Part shown: one piece after another, positions 12,101 through 24,100 of the stretch
Position numbering within the stretch: the stretch's first letter is position 1
Layout: every line of letters starts with the position of its first letter
Source of the DNA: Patagioenas fasciata
Lineage: Eukaryota > Chordata > Aves > Columbiformes > Columbidae
Direction: 5' to 3'
NCBI RefSeq assembly: GCF_037038585.1
Contig: NC_092525.1
Coordinates: 31,832,367-31,896,366 of the forward strand
Length of the DNA stretch: 64,000 nt
Notes under the pieces: model-generated
What the model saw: only the letters and a program-made list of their open reading frames with translations
The model's database searches: none
What the model was told of the DNA's origin: nothing
Position numbers and translations under genes: made by a program

Positions 12101-15100
12101 CTACATCCTCCTCTACCACTCTGTCTACACCCGCGCTGTCACCATCCTCACCAACACAGCTGAGTCCAGATGACTTAGAATTGCTCGCTAAACTTGAGGA
12201 ACAGAACAGGTGAATGGAAAACTTTTTGGTCTTCAAAGTATAGTAATGAGACTAAAATGGATTTGTTGCAGTTCAGCATAGAGGCTGTTCATTTCAATTT
12301 CAAGGCCCCAGGGTTTAAGAACTTGTGTTCTTGTGCTATGTTTTTATAGGCTCCGGTTTTGTGGAACTCTAAAAGGTGTTTTTCTCTCCTGGTTCACAGG
12401 TGTGTTTACAGCTGCCTCTAATACTAGGAAATTATACCGGAGCAAATGATTTTCATATTCAATTTAAAACAGAGTATCTCAGGGATGAGATTTTCATATA
12501 CACTCCTCATCTTCTGAGATCAAAACTACAATTGCTATTAGCTTTTCAATATCTTAGATTCTGATTTCTGTTTTGTTTTGGTTTTTTTCATTTTTATGAA
12601 GTTCTTGCTTTCCAGTGTATGCTTGGAGATAAAACAATGTTCAGCCATCTTCCTGCTGTTACACTTATGGTGGCAGATAAATAGTGTCTTAATTTAATGA
12701 AAAGTAAATTCCTAATCGATCCTTTCTGTTCATCCTGGTTTTTATTTTTTGGTATAGTAAGCAACTGTTTTTCTTGGCAGCGTTTCCATGAGTGTATGTT
12801 TATCTGTACCACCTACAGTTCAGGATGCAACTTTCAGTTGGATCGGTTGCTCTCGACGCACACAGCGATTGCAAATTGGCAATCTCACTGAGAAACAAAA
12901 TTGGACTGCATCATTTCTTAATGATGAATTTCCAGAACCCATACTTATCTGCTCTTTTGAGGCAGGACTTTGAAGTCATCTGGCCTCATGCAAAATTTGG
13001 TTATATTTGACAAGTACATTTCTGATTGACTGCAAAAGAGAACTTGAACTTGGTTTTAGACTCGGCGGGTAGCTGCAGGGCTTTGATACCTACTGGAGGC
13101 TGCTGTGCCTGCTGCTGCAGGGAAGTGCGGAGTTTGATAGTTCAGCTTAAATTGGCTTCTGTTCCAGCTTCTGCCAGTGTGCTGGACTTTGCACCGAGGC
13201 AGCTGAGGTTCTCCCTGCTGTGGGGGCTGTGGTGGTCTTTTTTTTTTTTTTGATTTTTTTTTTTTAAACTCTGCTGATTCAGTGCGGAGGGCAGTAACTT
13301 CCAGTAGAGGAAAAGAGTAACTGGGAGGAGGAGGGGCAGATGCCACTCTGTCACCTGGCATGTCTTTTCTCATGTTCCTATTCTGCAGCCCAATAGCAGT
13401 AGAACTGACAAGGAGTTTGTATCTGTCTAGTTCTTGACCAAGAATGAAAGGCAGCTTCTAGATCCACCTCATCCTCTCCTTCTTGTGGTTTATGAGGTTG
13501 TCCCTCCTTCAAATATGAGCTATATGTAATTTTTGCGGTGCAAATGGAAATTTATCAAAAGAAGAAAAAAAAATACTTGAGTGCTTTTAAGACAGCTAAT
13601 TTGCATTTAATCTGAGGCATTTTGCTCTGTTCATGACCCAATGGCTCACTTTCATTTGAAAAGCAGTGATACCTGTTCTTTGGACCACTTATCTGTGTCG
13701 GAGTGTAATGTCTTCATCTCATGAAGCCCTGCAGTTAAACTGGCTTGCGTTTTGAAAGAAGAATGTGAGCTTGGGCTTGCTAGGCTTTCTTTGTCAAGTC
13801 AGCTTTCTTCATTTAGTAAATAAGCTTAGCAAATCTTGTCTGGTTTGATTTCATTTTAGCCAGAGCTGTTATTCAATCCCACAGTAGGTTTGTGTGTGAA
13901 TTCGAACTAGCGGCTATCCTATCAAGTGTACCTTTTCTTGTGAGATATCACACTTTAATACAGAAATGTGATGCTTGTATGCTGGGTGCACTGTGGCTTC
14001 AGAACACTTTGAATCTGCATTTTGGCACAACAGCACTTTGTTGACAAGGAATTCTGAACACAGGGGACTATTCTTGTTCCTTCTCTCTAAAAGGATTGCT
14101 GGTGATGGGTATTTTTAAAGGTTTAGTTTTCGTTGTTGGCTTTTCTGTCAATAAGAAGAATATGAATTAGTTAAACAGCTAGAAGTGGAAATAACTCAGA
14201 TTGTACCAACCTATTCTGTGAACCAAATATACTGAAAGTCCCCTCAGAATAATGAGGTAGCTCAGTCCAGAGTCCTGGTGGAGCTGTTTGACATTAGTAA
14301 ATCATTTATAAAGTTTTAGGTGAAAGAAAAGTGACTAAACACCAGAGAACTCTTTACTTACTCAAAGAAGAACTTCTCAGTTTCAAGTCTAAGGACAATG
14401 AGTTTATCCAGGTAAGGCCAAATTACAGAAATTAGCATAACTTTTATAGAGAGCTGTGAAACTGGAAGAGACCAGTTAGAACCTTGGGTTTATAATCGTA
14501 ATGTCTATTCTGTGCTTGTTTTTCCTCTGTGATTACTTTGAATTTTATCATTAAGCACTGTGTCAAATGGAGAGGAGGAGTTCCAAACTGTACGTTTTTG
14601 TTACGGATCAGTATAGGCCAGGTTTCTAAATATTAACAATGGATTTTTTTTTTCCCCCTCAAAATAAGATTTTCTGCATTCCATTAATATGGACTAAATT
14701 AACATTGGTCTTGAAAAAGCTTGTTTGTTGTTTTGTTTTGTTTTGAAGACATTACTATTTAACACTTTTCAATACAAAATACCACTGCAGAGACTGTACA
14801 TGTTATCTTCCTGAATTAATTTTTCCCTAACTTCCGTAAACACCAGCAGGTGACAGCTGGGAACACGGAAAGCGGGTATAAATATCTCTGTTGTAGCAGA
14901 GCACTTAAAACTTGTACTTAGGCTGAGATTCCTGTACAGTTTCAGGTACAATATAGCTCAAGTTGTAATTTATTAAAAATCTAAAATCTAACCTGATCTT
15001 GCTGAAATGCGGGGGGGAGGCGGGTAGCTTTTGTGCAGGTGCATTGAGCAATTATTCAATCAGACATTGGAATTCTTGGAAGTTAAAGCACAAATTGAAC

Positions 15101-18100
15101 TACTGATATGGCAAAACGCTTTTCCAAGTTAGTCTGAATTCTTGCTCTTACCAAACATGTCGTCTAAAAAATTTTCCCCTGCTTATGGGGCTCAATATTA
15201 GTTGTGGCCAAGCAAAACAGCTTTTTGCCCAGAATCCCCAGCTCCTTGTGAAGCCGATGGCCATAGAAACCAGCTGACGGGAGTCTCTTCAGCAACTTGT
15301 CCAGCACTTGGCATGTCCCCATGTATCCCTCACTGCCTCATCACTGCAGAAGCTCTCATGTCTGCACTCTGTCTCTAATTACACATTCATTAGCTGTACT
15401 AACCACTTGTGTTGCCCAGTCGTCATTCTTTAGGTCTGAGATTTTTCCCATGCATTTATAAAACACCATGCTGATTTGTGAACAGTTGTTAGCAAATGTC
15501 AGTTGTTTTAAAAACCTAGACTTTTATGAGGCTATTTTTAGTATTTTCTTTAAAATTACTGTCATTTGCAGTGGTTTGACATTTGACACTATCATTGAGG
15601 ATATTTTACTTATGTTCTCTTTACTAGCAACAGTGCATCAGACTGACAAAGTCAAAGCCTTTTTGCTGGCAGTTAAAGCCTCACAACAAAACTTGTGTGT
15701 CTTACCTGTAAGGCTATGAATTTCCTATTGATGAATGTATAAAAGAGGGTTGGACTTGCAGTGCTTCTGTACTGTCTCTAATGTGTTTTTATGTATTAAT
15801 TCATGAGGCTACAAAACGGTTGTATTAAGATCTCAGTGTTGTTGATGCACGATGTGACATTTTAATCTCTTTCATAAAATGCGGCAATGTGAGCTGTTCT
15901 TCTGTCTGCAGAATCTGAGATCTCAGGAAGAAACAGCAACACTGACCAGTTCTTTTCAAATTTAATACAAATGGATGTTGGAAAAACTGTTCTGCTGAAC
16001 CTTTGGGTGCATTCTTTGTAAAGATCTTGGAAGAATTGACTTCTAACCAAACAATTAGTAGTGTAGCCCTGTGATTAAAGGAACTTGAATTTGGGTTTTG
16101 TGTGCTTTCTCTGCAGACTCTTGGAAACAGATAGTAAATCCTTGCGATCAGTAAATGGGTCAAGAAGAAACAGTGGGTCTTCTCTAGTATCAAGTTCATC
16201 AGCTTCTAGCAATCTCAGCCATCTTGAAGAAGACTCATGGATCCTGTGGGGGAGAATTGTGAATGAATGGGAAGATGTACGGAAAAAGAAAGAAAAGCAA
16301 GTTAAGGTTGGACACTATTTTATAGGATATATTTGTAATAAGTGATATATTTGTATAAGTGATACTGTTTTATCTTCCTTTTGGTCTTGATTTTTGCGTA
16401 AATGTATAATGGAAGCTTCCAGTTGAATCTATTGGGTCCCTAAGCTTTCCTGCTTCCTGTGTGTAACTGTTATCAGACTTTGGTAACAGTTTTGCCCAGC
16501 AAATGTCTTTTACTGAAAATTAGATACATTTACTGTGCCTTGAATACTAAAGCCTTTGGTCTACCTCTGATGAGAGATGTATAGGGAAGATTTGTTTCAT
16601 GTTTCCAAAATGAAATTACGAAAAGCCCACATAAGGGCATCTGATAGCTGGGTGCTATGATTATTTTCTCACTGAACAACTGTCTTTCTAAAGCATTCCT
16701 ATGAGAAGGGCTGATAATTGTGCTGCATGCAGCTCTGTGGAGTGTAGTTTTTTGTGCATGCCAAGTGTGTTGACCCCAGGGATGACCTTAAGCAGAAGAA
16801 CACATAATTTCTAAATTCTGGGTGGATTGGACAAACTCTGATCAGTGTGCATCATCCAGTCTGAGTTAGTTGTGGGCATGTACAGAAGTGGAATTCAATT
16901 ACACTTTAAATTCCAACTAAAAAGCATCTGAGGCATTTGAACATAACCATGTTTCAGAGGCAGCAAGTACAGCAGCGTGGGATTTTTCTTTTGTAGGCAA
17001 GTCTGTTCTGCTTTGGTTCTTTATTGGCTCTAGTCTGTAGTTTTATGTGGAGAATACAAATTTCAAGGTCTTTTGAGCAGTTTGAAATGTGTGTGTATGA
17101 ATAGGTTGTGGGAAGGCAGAACAATGGGCTAAAGTGTCTTTTATGTGCAGCAGTTGTGAAGAGAGAACATGACTTGAGAGAGGAAACCAGGGAAGAAAAT
17201 GAATTCAAGATTTCCTGCTTGCATAGGGAAAACGGGTTCTGGAAACGTTTCCCCAAAAGACCGTGAAATGAAGGCTGTGAACCTGGCAAGAGAATGGAAA
17301 AGTAGATCTGGTTGGATATAAATCATTTGAACGTTTTGAAGTGTCATGAGCATCACTTGTTTCCACAGCTGCCAAGTGTAACTCGGGGAGTTTTTAACTA
17401 ACTTTCGATAAAGATTTAGTTATATTGCTAGTGAGCGTTCGTTTGCTGGTTAAATAATTCTCAATATTTTTTTGTTTTTGTTTTGTTTGTTGAAAGTCAG
17501 CCTAAACAGTGTCATTCTGCATTTCCGATGGAATACCAGAGCATCCATACCTATTTCCTGATTGTATCAGTAGGTACGACTTTAGCAGCATAGGTATCTT
17601 TTTGTCTTGGTTGTAAAAGCTGGTCTTAAGTTACTGGATACCTGGTAAGTGTTTTAAGTTTTAGACATAGGTGCATATACGTTCCTGCTTAGGTGATGTG
17701 CTCCATCCTTATGTCTCTTAATCCACTTCAGAACTCACCTCCTGTTTATGGAGGGGTTCTGAAGGATGATTTAAGTCCTGCTTTTCCGTGTGCATAATAT
17801 GGTGTAGAACAGCATGTTTTTAGTGCTGCTTAGTAGCTGGGTTTTCCTGCTGTTCCTTTAGGAATGTTGCAGGGATTAACCCTGTTACCCCATCAAGCAG
17901 GTGCATGGTCACTTAAAGCCAGAAACCACTTGCTAATGCTTCATTATTAGTAGCCCTTGAGGCTTTAGATGACAGAGCTACACTGATAGTGTGTGGTTGA
18001 TGAATGAATAGCTAGAGAGAGCTGTGGAAAGCTGATGTGTTAGGGTTGTTGTCGTGGAAGTCTTTTAGGAAGTAACACATGGTGGTGTAGTTGTGTGGTA

Positions 18101-21100
18101 GACGAGACAAATTGTTGGAGTGGCATTACTAGGGTGGTTCTGAAGAAGGCTGGAGATCTTGAGATATCAGAAAACTGAGGTCAGAGCTGAAAAACTCCTG
18201 CAGTAGAGTTAAAGCTGAACAGAAACAGAACTTGAAAGCAAGAGTCTCCTTAAAAGTTATCACTGTTGCATTAATTAATGTTGGGAGAAGTTAGAGAAAT
18301 ATTTGGAACAAACAAGAAGAAGCGGAAGCTTTGCAGAATAGGAGATGACCCTGGCTTCAGAATAAACACTAGTGAAAGAAACTACCCTTTAGGAGACAAT
18401 ACTTGATACCAGTTCTTGAGGTATAAATCAATAAATCAATAAATCAATAAATGAACCTTCTCATCTTGAACATAAAATCTTCTAGGTCAGACTGGGTCTT
18501 GTTGCAGAAAGTATCACTCAGACAGCCTGAACTTCCTGAATCATACTTCTTTCTCAGTTTTCAGATCAACAAGACTACTTTCTGCTTGTGCTTTCTGGAA
18601 AGACAAGTATCAGGTTCTTAGATCTATTGATCTGTGAAGGTTTGGATTGTGTAATACCCAACGGATTTATTTATATATATATATATTTTAGGGAAGATAA
18701 AGTAAGTTTAGTAAATTTTTAACTGGTGATTTCTTATACTTCCATCACAACTGAAAGCAACATCTTTTATGAAATATAAAAATAACTGTATTAAATTCTG
18801 GCTAATGGGAGTTCTTGTTTAAAATTATTTGAATATTTAGTTTTTCAAGTAGCTTACTGTGAATAGGGGACCACTTTAATTAGCTAATTTAGCCACCGAA
18901 AATGATTCGGATTCTCCTTACTTACATTAGCTGACAATCTACGACACTAAAACTGAGGTTTACACATTATGAACTGTACGATTGGTTTGTGACATGATGC
19001 AAACATTTTCTGAAGTTGTGAGGAACTTAATTTGTTGAAGTGTCTTGTTCTTTAGGCTTATGTTTATATTTTTGGGAAATATAAATGAATTTATGTCTCT
19101 TTTGTGCTTTAGGAGCTTGTTCGAAAAGGGATACCTCATCATTTCAGAGCAATTGTTTGGCAACTTTTATGCAGCGCTCAAAGCATGCCAATTAAGGATC
19201 AGTATTCAGAGCTCTTGAAAATGACATCTCCTTGTGAGAAATTAATAAGAAGGGACATTGCCAGAACATACCCTGAACATGATTTTTTTAAAGAAAAAGA
19301 CAGCCTTGGACAGGAGGTCTTGTTTAACGTAATGAAGGTAAGTCAGTATTTCAGCCCCTGAAAATACATTAACAAGAATGTGCACGAAAGTTTGGAAGAG
19401 AATTTGCCTTGCATATAGTGACCTTGCATCAGTTTCATGTGGTTTAAGTTTTTTAAACTTACTTTACTTGTCACTGGAATGGTTTAACAAATTACAATGC
19501 AGTTTCAAAGATAGCTTTCAAATAAAGTATTCCTATAGTTAATGGGTTTATTTTGTAAGAGATTTAAAAACCTAAGTTTACATTAGAACAAAGTCACATG
19601 CTAACTGCTGACAGCATAATGGAATAAAGTGTGCCCTGAAGTAAAGGAAACAATGCAGATGAAGACAAGAACACTGTAAATCAGAACTAGCATTCTATTT
19701 TCAAGTGTTTTTAAACCTGCAGGTGGCAGCAGCAAATGGCAGGTACAAGTCCATGTGCAGCTGTTGCAGTACCCATGCACAAAATGAGAATGCCACCAAA
19801 AAGTTAAATCTGTATTATTTTGTCTTTGCTGTACTAGAGCTTGAATTTTGAAAGACAAACTTTTCCATACAACATTTTCAACTGAAAAGTTGGAAGGTTT
19901 TCAGATTGTAATAACTTCCAGAACTGGAAAATTAAGATGCAACATACATGGAGATCACCACATTTCTTCCACCTGTAGATAAAAACTGCAGCACATAATT
20001 TTTCTGAGAAGAACTGTTGTTTCTTCATCTGGTCTGTCTCCTGTCAAAGTGGTAACCTTGTGCAGTCTGTCTGCCAGCTGTTGCTGTTATCTTTTGGTAA
20101 ATTCTTGTAGTTGGAGACTGCATGTATTTTTTTAGGTATGCCTTAGGTTTAGCTTTGGCTATCAGAGAGCAGAGCTCACATCCCTTTCTAGCAGCAGGTG
20201 GCAACTAGAATATCTGACTAAAACTCTGAATAGAATCCTTGCTGGATTTGGAAAAGGAAGAGTAAGTTATTAGCAAAATAACAGCATGAGCTATGATTAC
20301 TTTTTATTGATAATTAGGTTTTAATTGTTGAGAGTCTTGAAATTTCATTTCCCAGGCTTATTCTTTGGTGGATCGTGAGGTCGGATACTGTCAAGGAAGT
20401 GCTTTTATAGTTGGATTGCTGCTCATGCAGGTAAACGTGATATTAAAAATATGTGAACCTGTAAAATCCCTGCTAGAATGCGTAATGTATCATGGTGGAT
20501 TATTGCAAATTTTTATAATAGTTTTCCTTCGTCGTTTTGTTACAATGACATTGTCAAGGGCAGCTGTTTACTCTGCAAATCAAATGAGACTTACTCTTTG
20601 TGGTTCTATTTGCCAAGAAGATACTATCTGTGAGTGAGAGAATACATTTATTTCTCAGAGCTAAGGTAGGATTGCAGGCTTGCAAGCTATTTTGGTGACT
20701 GTTGTTTCAACTATTAACAAACTTCTCTATTACACTGAATCTCCTCAGAGTTCAAATGGAACTTTATAGTTGATTTGATAATCTTAAAGCTGCCTTTGTA
20801 TTACTGCCTTTGTTTTATGACAGAATAGGGTATAATATAAGAAATTTACAGACCTCCATTTTGGTTTAGAAATCACTTGATAGAATTTGATATATACAGA
20901 TGTTCATTACAGTAATTGGTTATAAATCCTTAAACAAACAAACCAACAACCAAAGATGACCGCTCCCCCACCCTGCCCCCCACAAAAAAAAAATCCCACT
21001 GCACACACGAAAACCCTAAACCTTTTCCAGCGTTTACTCTGGTATATCCTTACATTTGTCCAGAGTTTTTATTGTGCTTTTTTATTTTTAATATAGATGC

Positions 21101-24100
21101 CTGAAGAAGAGGCATTCTGTGTGTTTGTTAAATTAATGCAAGATTACAGACTACGAGAACTCTTTAAACCAAGTATGGCTGAACTGGGCCTTTGTATGTA
21201 CCAGTTTGAATGCATGATACAGGTATGTTACAAAATCTATTGAACTTTCTGTTCAGTAAGCATTAATAAGGAAGCTGGGAATGACAGTTCAAGAGCAGGC
21301 ACGTCTGTGGGCTACCAGGCTGTTCTCTTGACAGCCGGTTTCAGAAGTAAATGCTTGCGGCTGTGGTTTACTCTCTTTGCCCTTGGCAGACAGTGACTGG
21401 CTTTAAACATGGAAGCATGAGGATTTGTACTGATACAGTTTAAGCATATGAATGTCTAGTTCCATTTGGATTGAAGGTTCTGAAAGTTGATGTATTAGTG
21501 GTCAATTTATAGCTATTTTAAAAGAGAGAAATGGGGGAATACCCTCATACGTAGAATTAAAATTGTGTTCAGATTTGGGGCATGGAACACTTTTTCTTCT
21601 TGGTCAGGCTGACAGAGACAAATAGGTTTGCGTTTTGTGACCCAGTTCCTAACATGATGATTGGGGTGGGATGTTACATAGCAAATAAAATGTAGGTCTC
21701 TGGCCATACCCTGGGTCAGGGGTGTCAAACGCTTATAAATTTATAAACATTTATAAATGTAACTACTCCTATATTTATACAGTCCTAAAATGACATTCTG
21801 CCCTTTGAAAGCAACTGCAAGCCTGATGTGGCTGCTGGTGAAAATGAGTTTGACACCCCTGCCCTAGGTCTCTCCAGCTCTTTTGTAGCCCACTCTAGAA
21901 GTGACCTGGGAATTTACAAGCTTGTGACTTCCTACTAGGATCAGGCAGTTGCTGTAATCTGTGCTTTGCAGGGTGGAAGTGCTGTAGGGCATTTGATACT
22001 GGGACTTGTGTTTCATGATTCTTGATAGTACTAATGTCTTTCCCAGTCCCGTGTTACGAAGTTGCTGTCTGTACTAAATATAAATTATTTTCTTCTTTTA
22101 TTCAAAATTTGTCCAAAACATGGACACACTCCAACTACCAGCAGAAGCTTAATGTATTTTTTTTCTTCCTTTTCCAGGAGCATCTTCCAGAGCTTTATGT
22201 GCACTTTCAGTCTCAAAGTTTCCACACTTCTATGTATGCGTCGTCGTGGTTTTTAACTATATTCCTTACAACTTTTCCACTACCAGTTGCAACAAGAGTA
22301 TTTGATATCTTTATGTCTGAGGTAACTACTCAATACTCATGTGTTCTATGTAGAGTAGCTGTTGTGGTTTAACCTGGCAGGCGGCTAAACACCACACAGC
22401 TGCTCATTCACTCCCTGCTCCAGCAGGATGGAGGAGAGAATCAGAGAAAAAAAGGTAAACCTCATGGGTTAAGATAAAGACAGTTTAACAGGGCAGGAAA
22501 GGAAAATAATAATAACAACAATTATAATAATAAAATAACCTGTGAAGCAAGTGATGTACAATGCAATTGCACACCACCCATCAAACAATACCCAGCTGGT
22601 TCCCAAGCAGTGGCCCCTAGCTAAATTTTCCCTAGTTAATATACTGAGCATGGCATCATGTGGTGTGGGATATCCCTTTGGCCAGTCTGGGTCAGCTGTC
22701 TGGGCTGTACCCCCTCCCAGTTTATTGTGCACTCTCAGCCTCCTCCCTGAAGAGTCCTTGACTTGGTATAAACGTTGCTTAGCAAAAACCAAAACATCCC
22801 TATGTTATCAACGTTCTTCTCATCTTAAATCCATAACACAGCACTATACCAGCTACCAGGAAGAAAATTAACTGTATTCCAGCCAAAACCAGGACACTGT
22901 TAAAAGCAGTTATCTAGGTAGTGGTATAAATCCCACCATGACGGGCAAATCTCAGATAGTCTTGCTTCTTAGTCCTTACAACTATCAGATGATTTTATAG
23001 GGGAAGATGTCTATGTACGTAGTTTCTCAAGGAAGAGCAACTAAATCTTTGAATGTAGATGTTCTGTGTGACTTTGTACTCTAAGCCTATTGGAGAGTTA
23101 CCAAACCTGTCAGTTCTTGCTGCAGTGCAGCAGCATTGCTACCCCAGGGACATCAGCTGCTCAGTATAATAGTAAGTTTGGGTTGGAAAGTAATGGTGCT
23201 TTCAGGCCGAAATTACAGCTCCATGGGGATATGCAGGCCAAGAAGAGGGAGTGTTGGCATCTTTTATTGTCCAGATGATGAACAGTAGCCAAAGAAATGT
23301 ATGGAATTACTCAGTGTAGCTCTCACAGAGACACCTAAATGGTTTTTAGGATTAGAGCTTTGCGTGGTTGTAACTGGTAACAATCCAAAGCTTATGGTCC
23401 ATTTATGCTTTCTCTGCAATCATGTTTTAGAAAATAGTAAGTCAAAGGTGGATCCTTTCAGCTGACACTCAAGAATGTCCAAGATAGTGTATATGAGTGA
23501 GACAGTCCCTTGTTTAAATAGTTTAACCGCGTTGTACCATGTCTGAAATTAAAATGGCTTTTTTGAGAAGCACCTGGGGGGGTTTTGTACTAGATACATT
23601 TAAAATGTTTGATAAAGCCAATGTAGAGAGCACCTGCCGTTGGAGTTTTTCCATCAGCACTAGGCTCTCTGAGGGAGCATCAGGACAAATAGCCGGACTA
23701 CCTGTCCTTGGGACCAAATAAGAAACTTAGAACCCTTTGTTAAGAGATTTTTTCAGTAGCCTTTTTGTTTGAGAAACTGGGTGAGATTTCCAGTATTTGT
23801 AAATAGTAGAATCGTTCTGTATTGTTGACAATGCCATGAATAATTATTGGATGTTTATTCTGTTTTCAGGGTTTAGAGATAGTATTTCGAGTAGGTGTAG
23901 CAGTGCTTCAGATGAACCAAGCAGAATTACTGCAACTTGACATGGAAGGAATGTTACAGGTAAATTAAGGTTATCTAATAATTGTAAGAGATGTCTGAAA
24001 TGTGTAATATTGCATGTGTGTGTAATTCCTTGCAGCTATTAATTATATGTAATCTTGTGCTCTGATTGCTTTTAGCACTTTCAAAAGGTCATTCCACATC

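Noticed and set aside
15825..16199. 124-residue minus-strand ORF overlapping exon 3
   Set aside because: Antisense shadow of the real exon 3 and adjacent intron.
22469..22871. ORFs of about 107-109 residues on both strands
   Set aside because: Both lie inside the solo LTR, which does not encode proteins.
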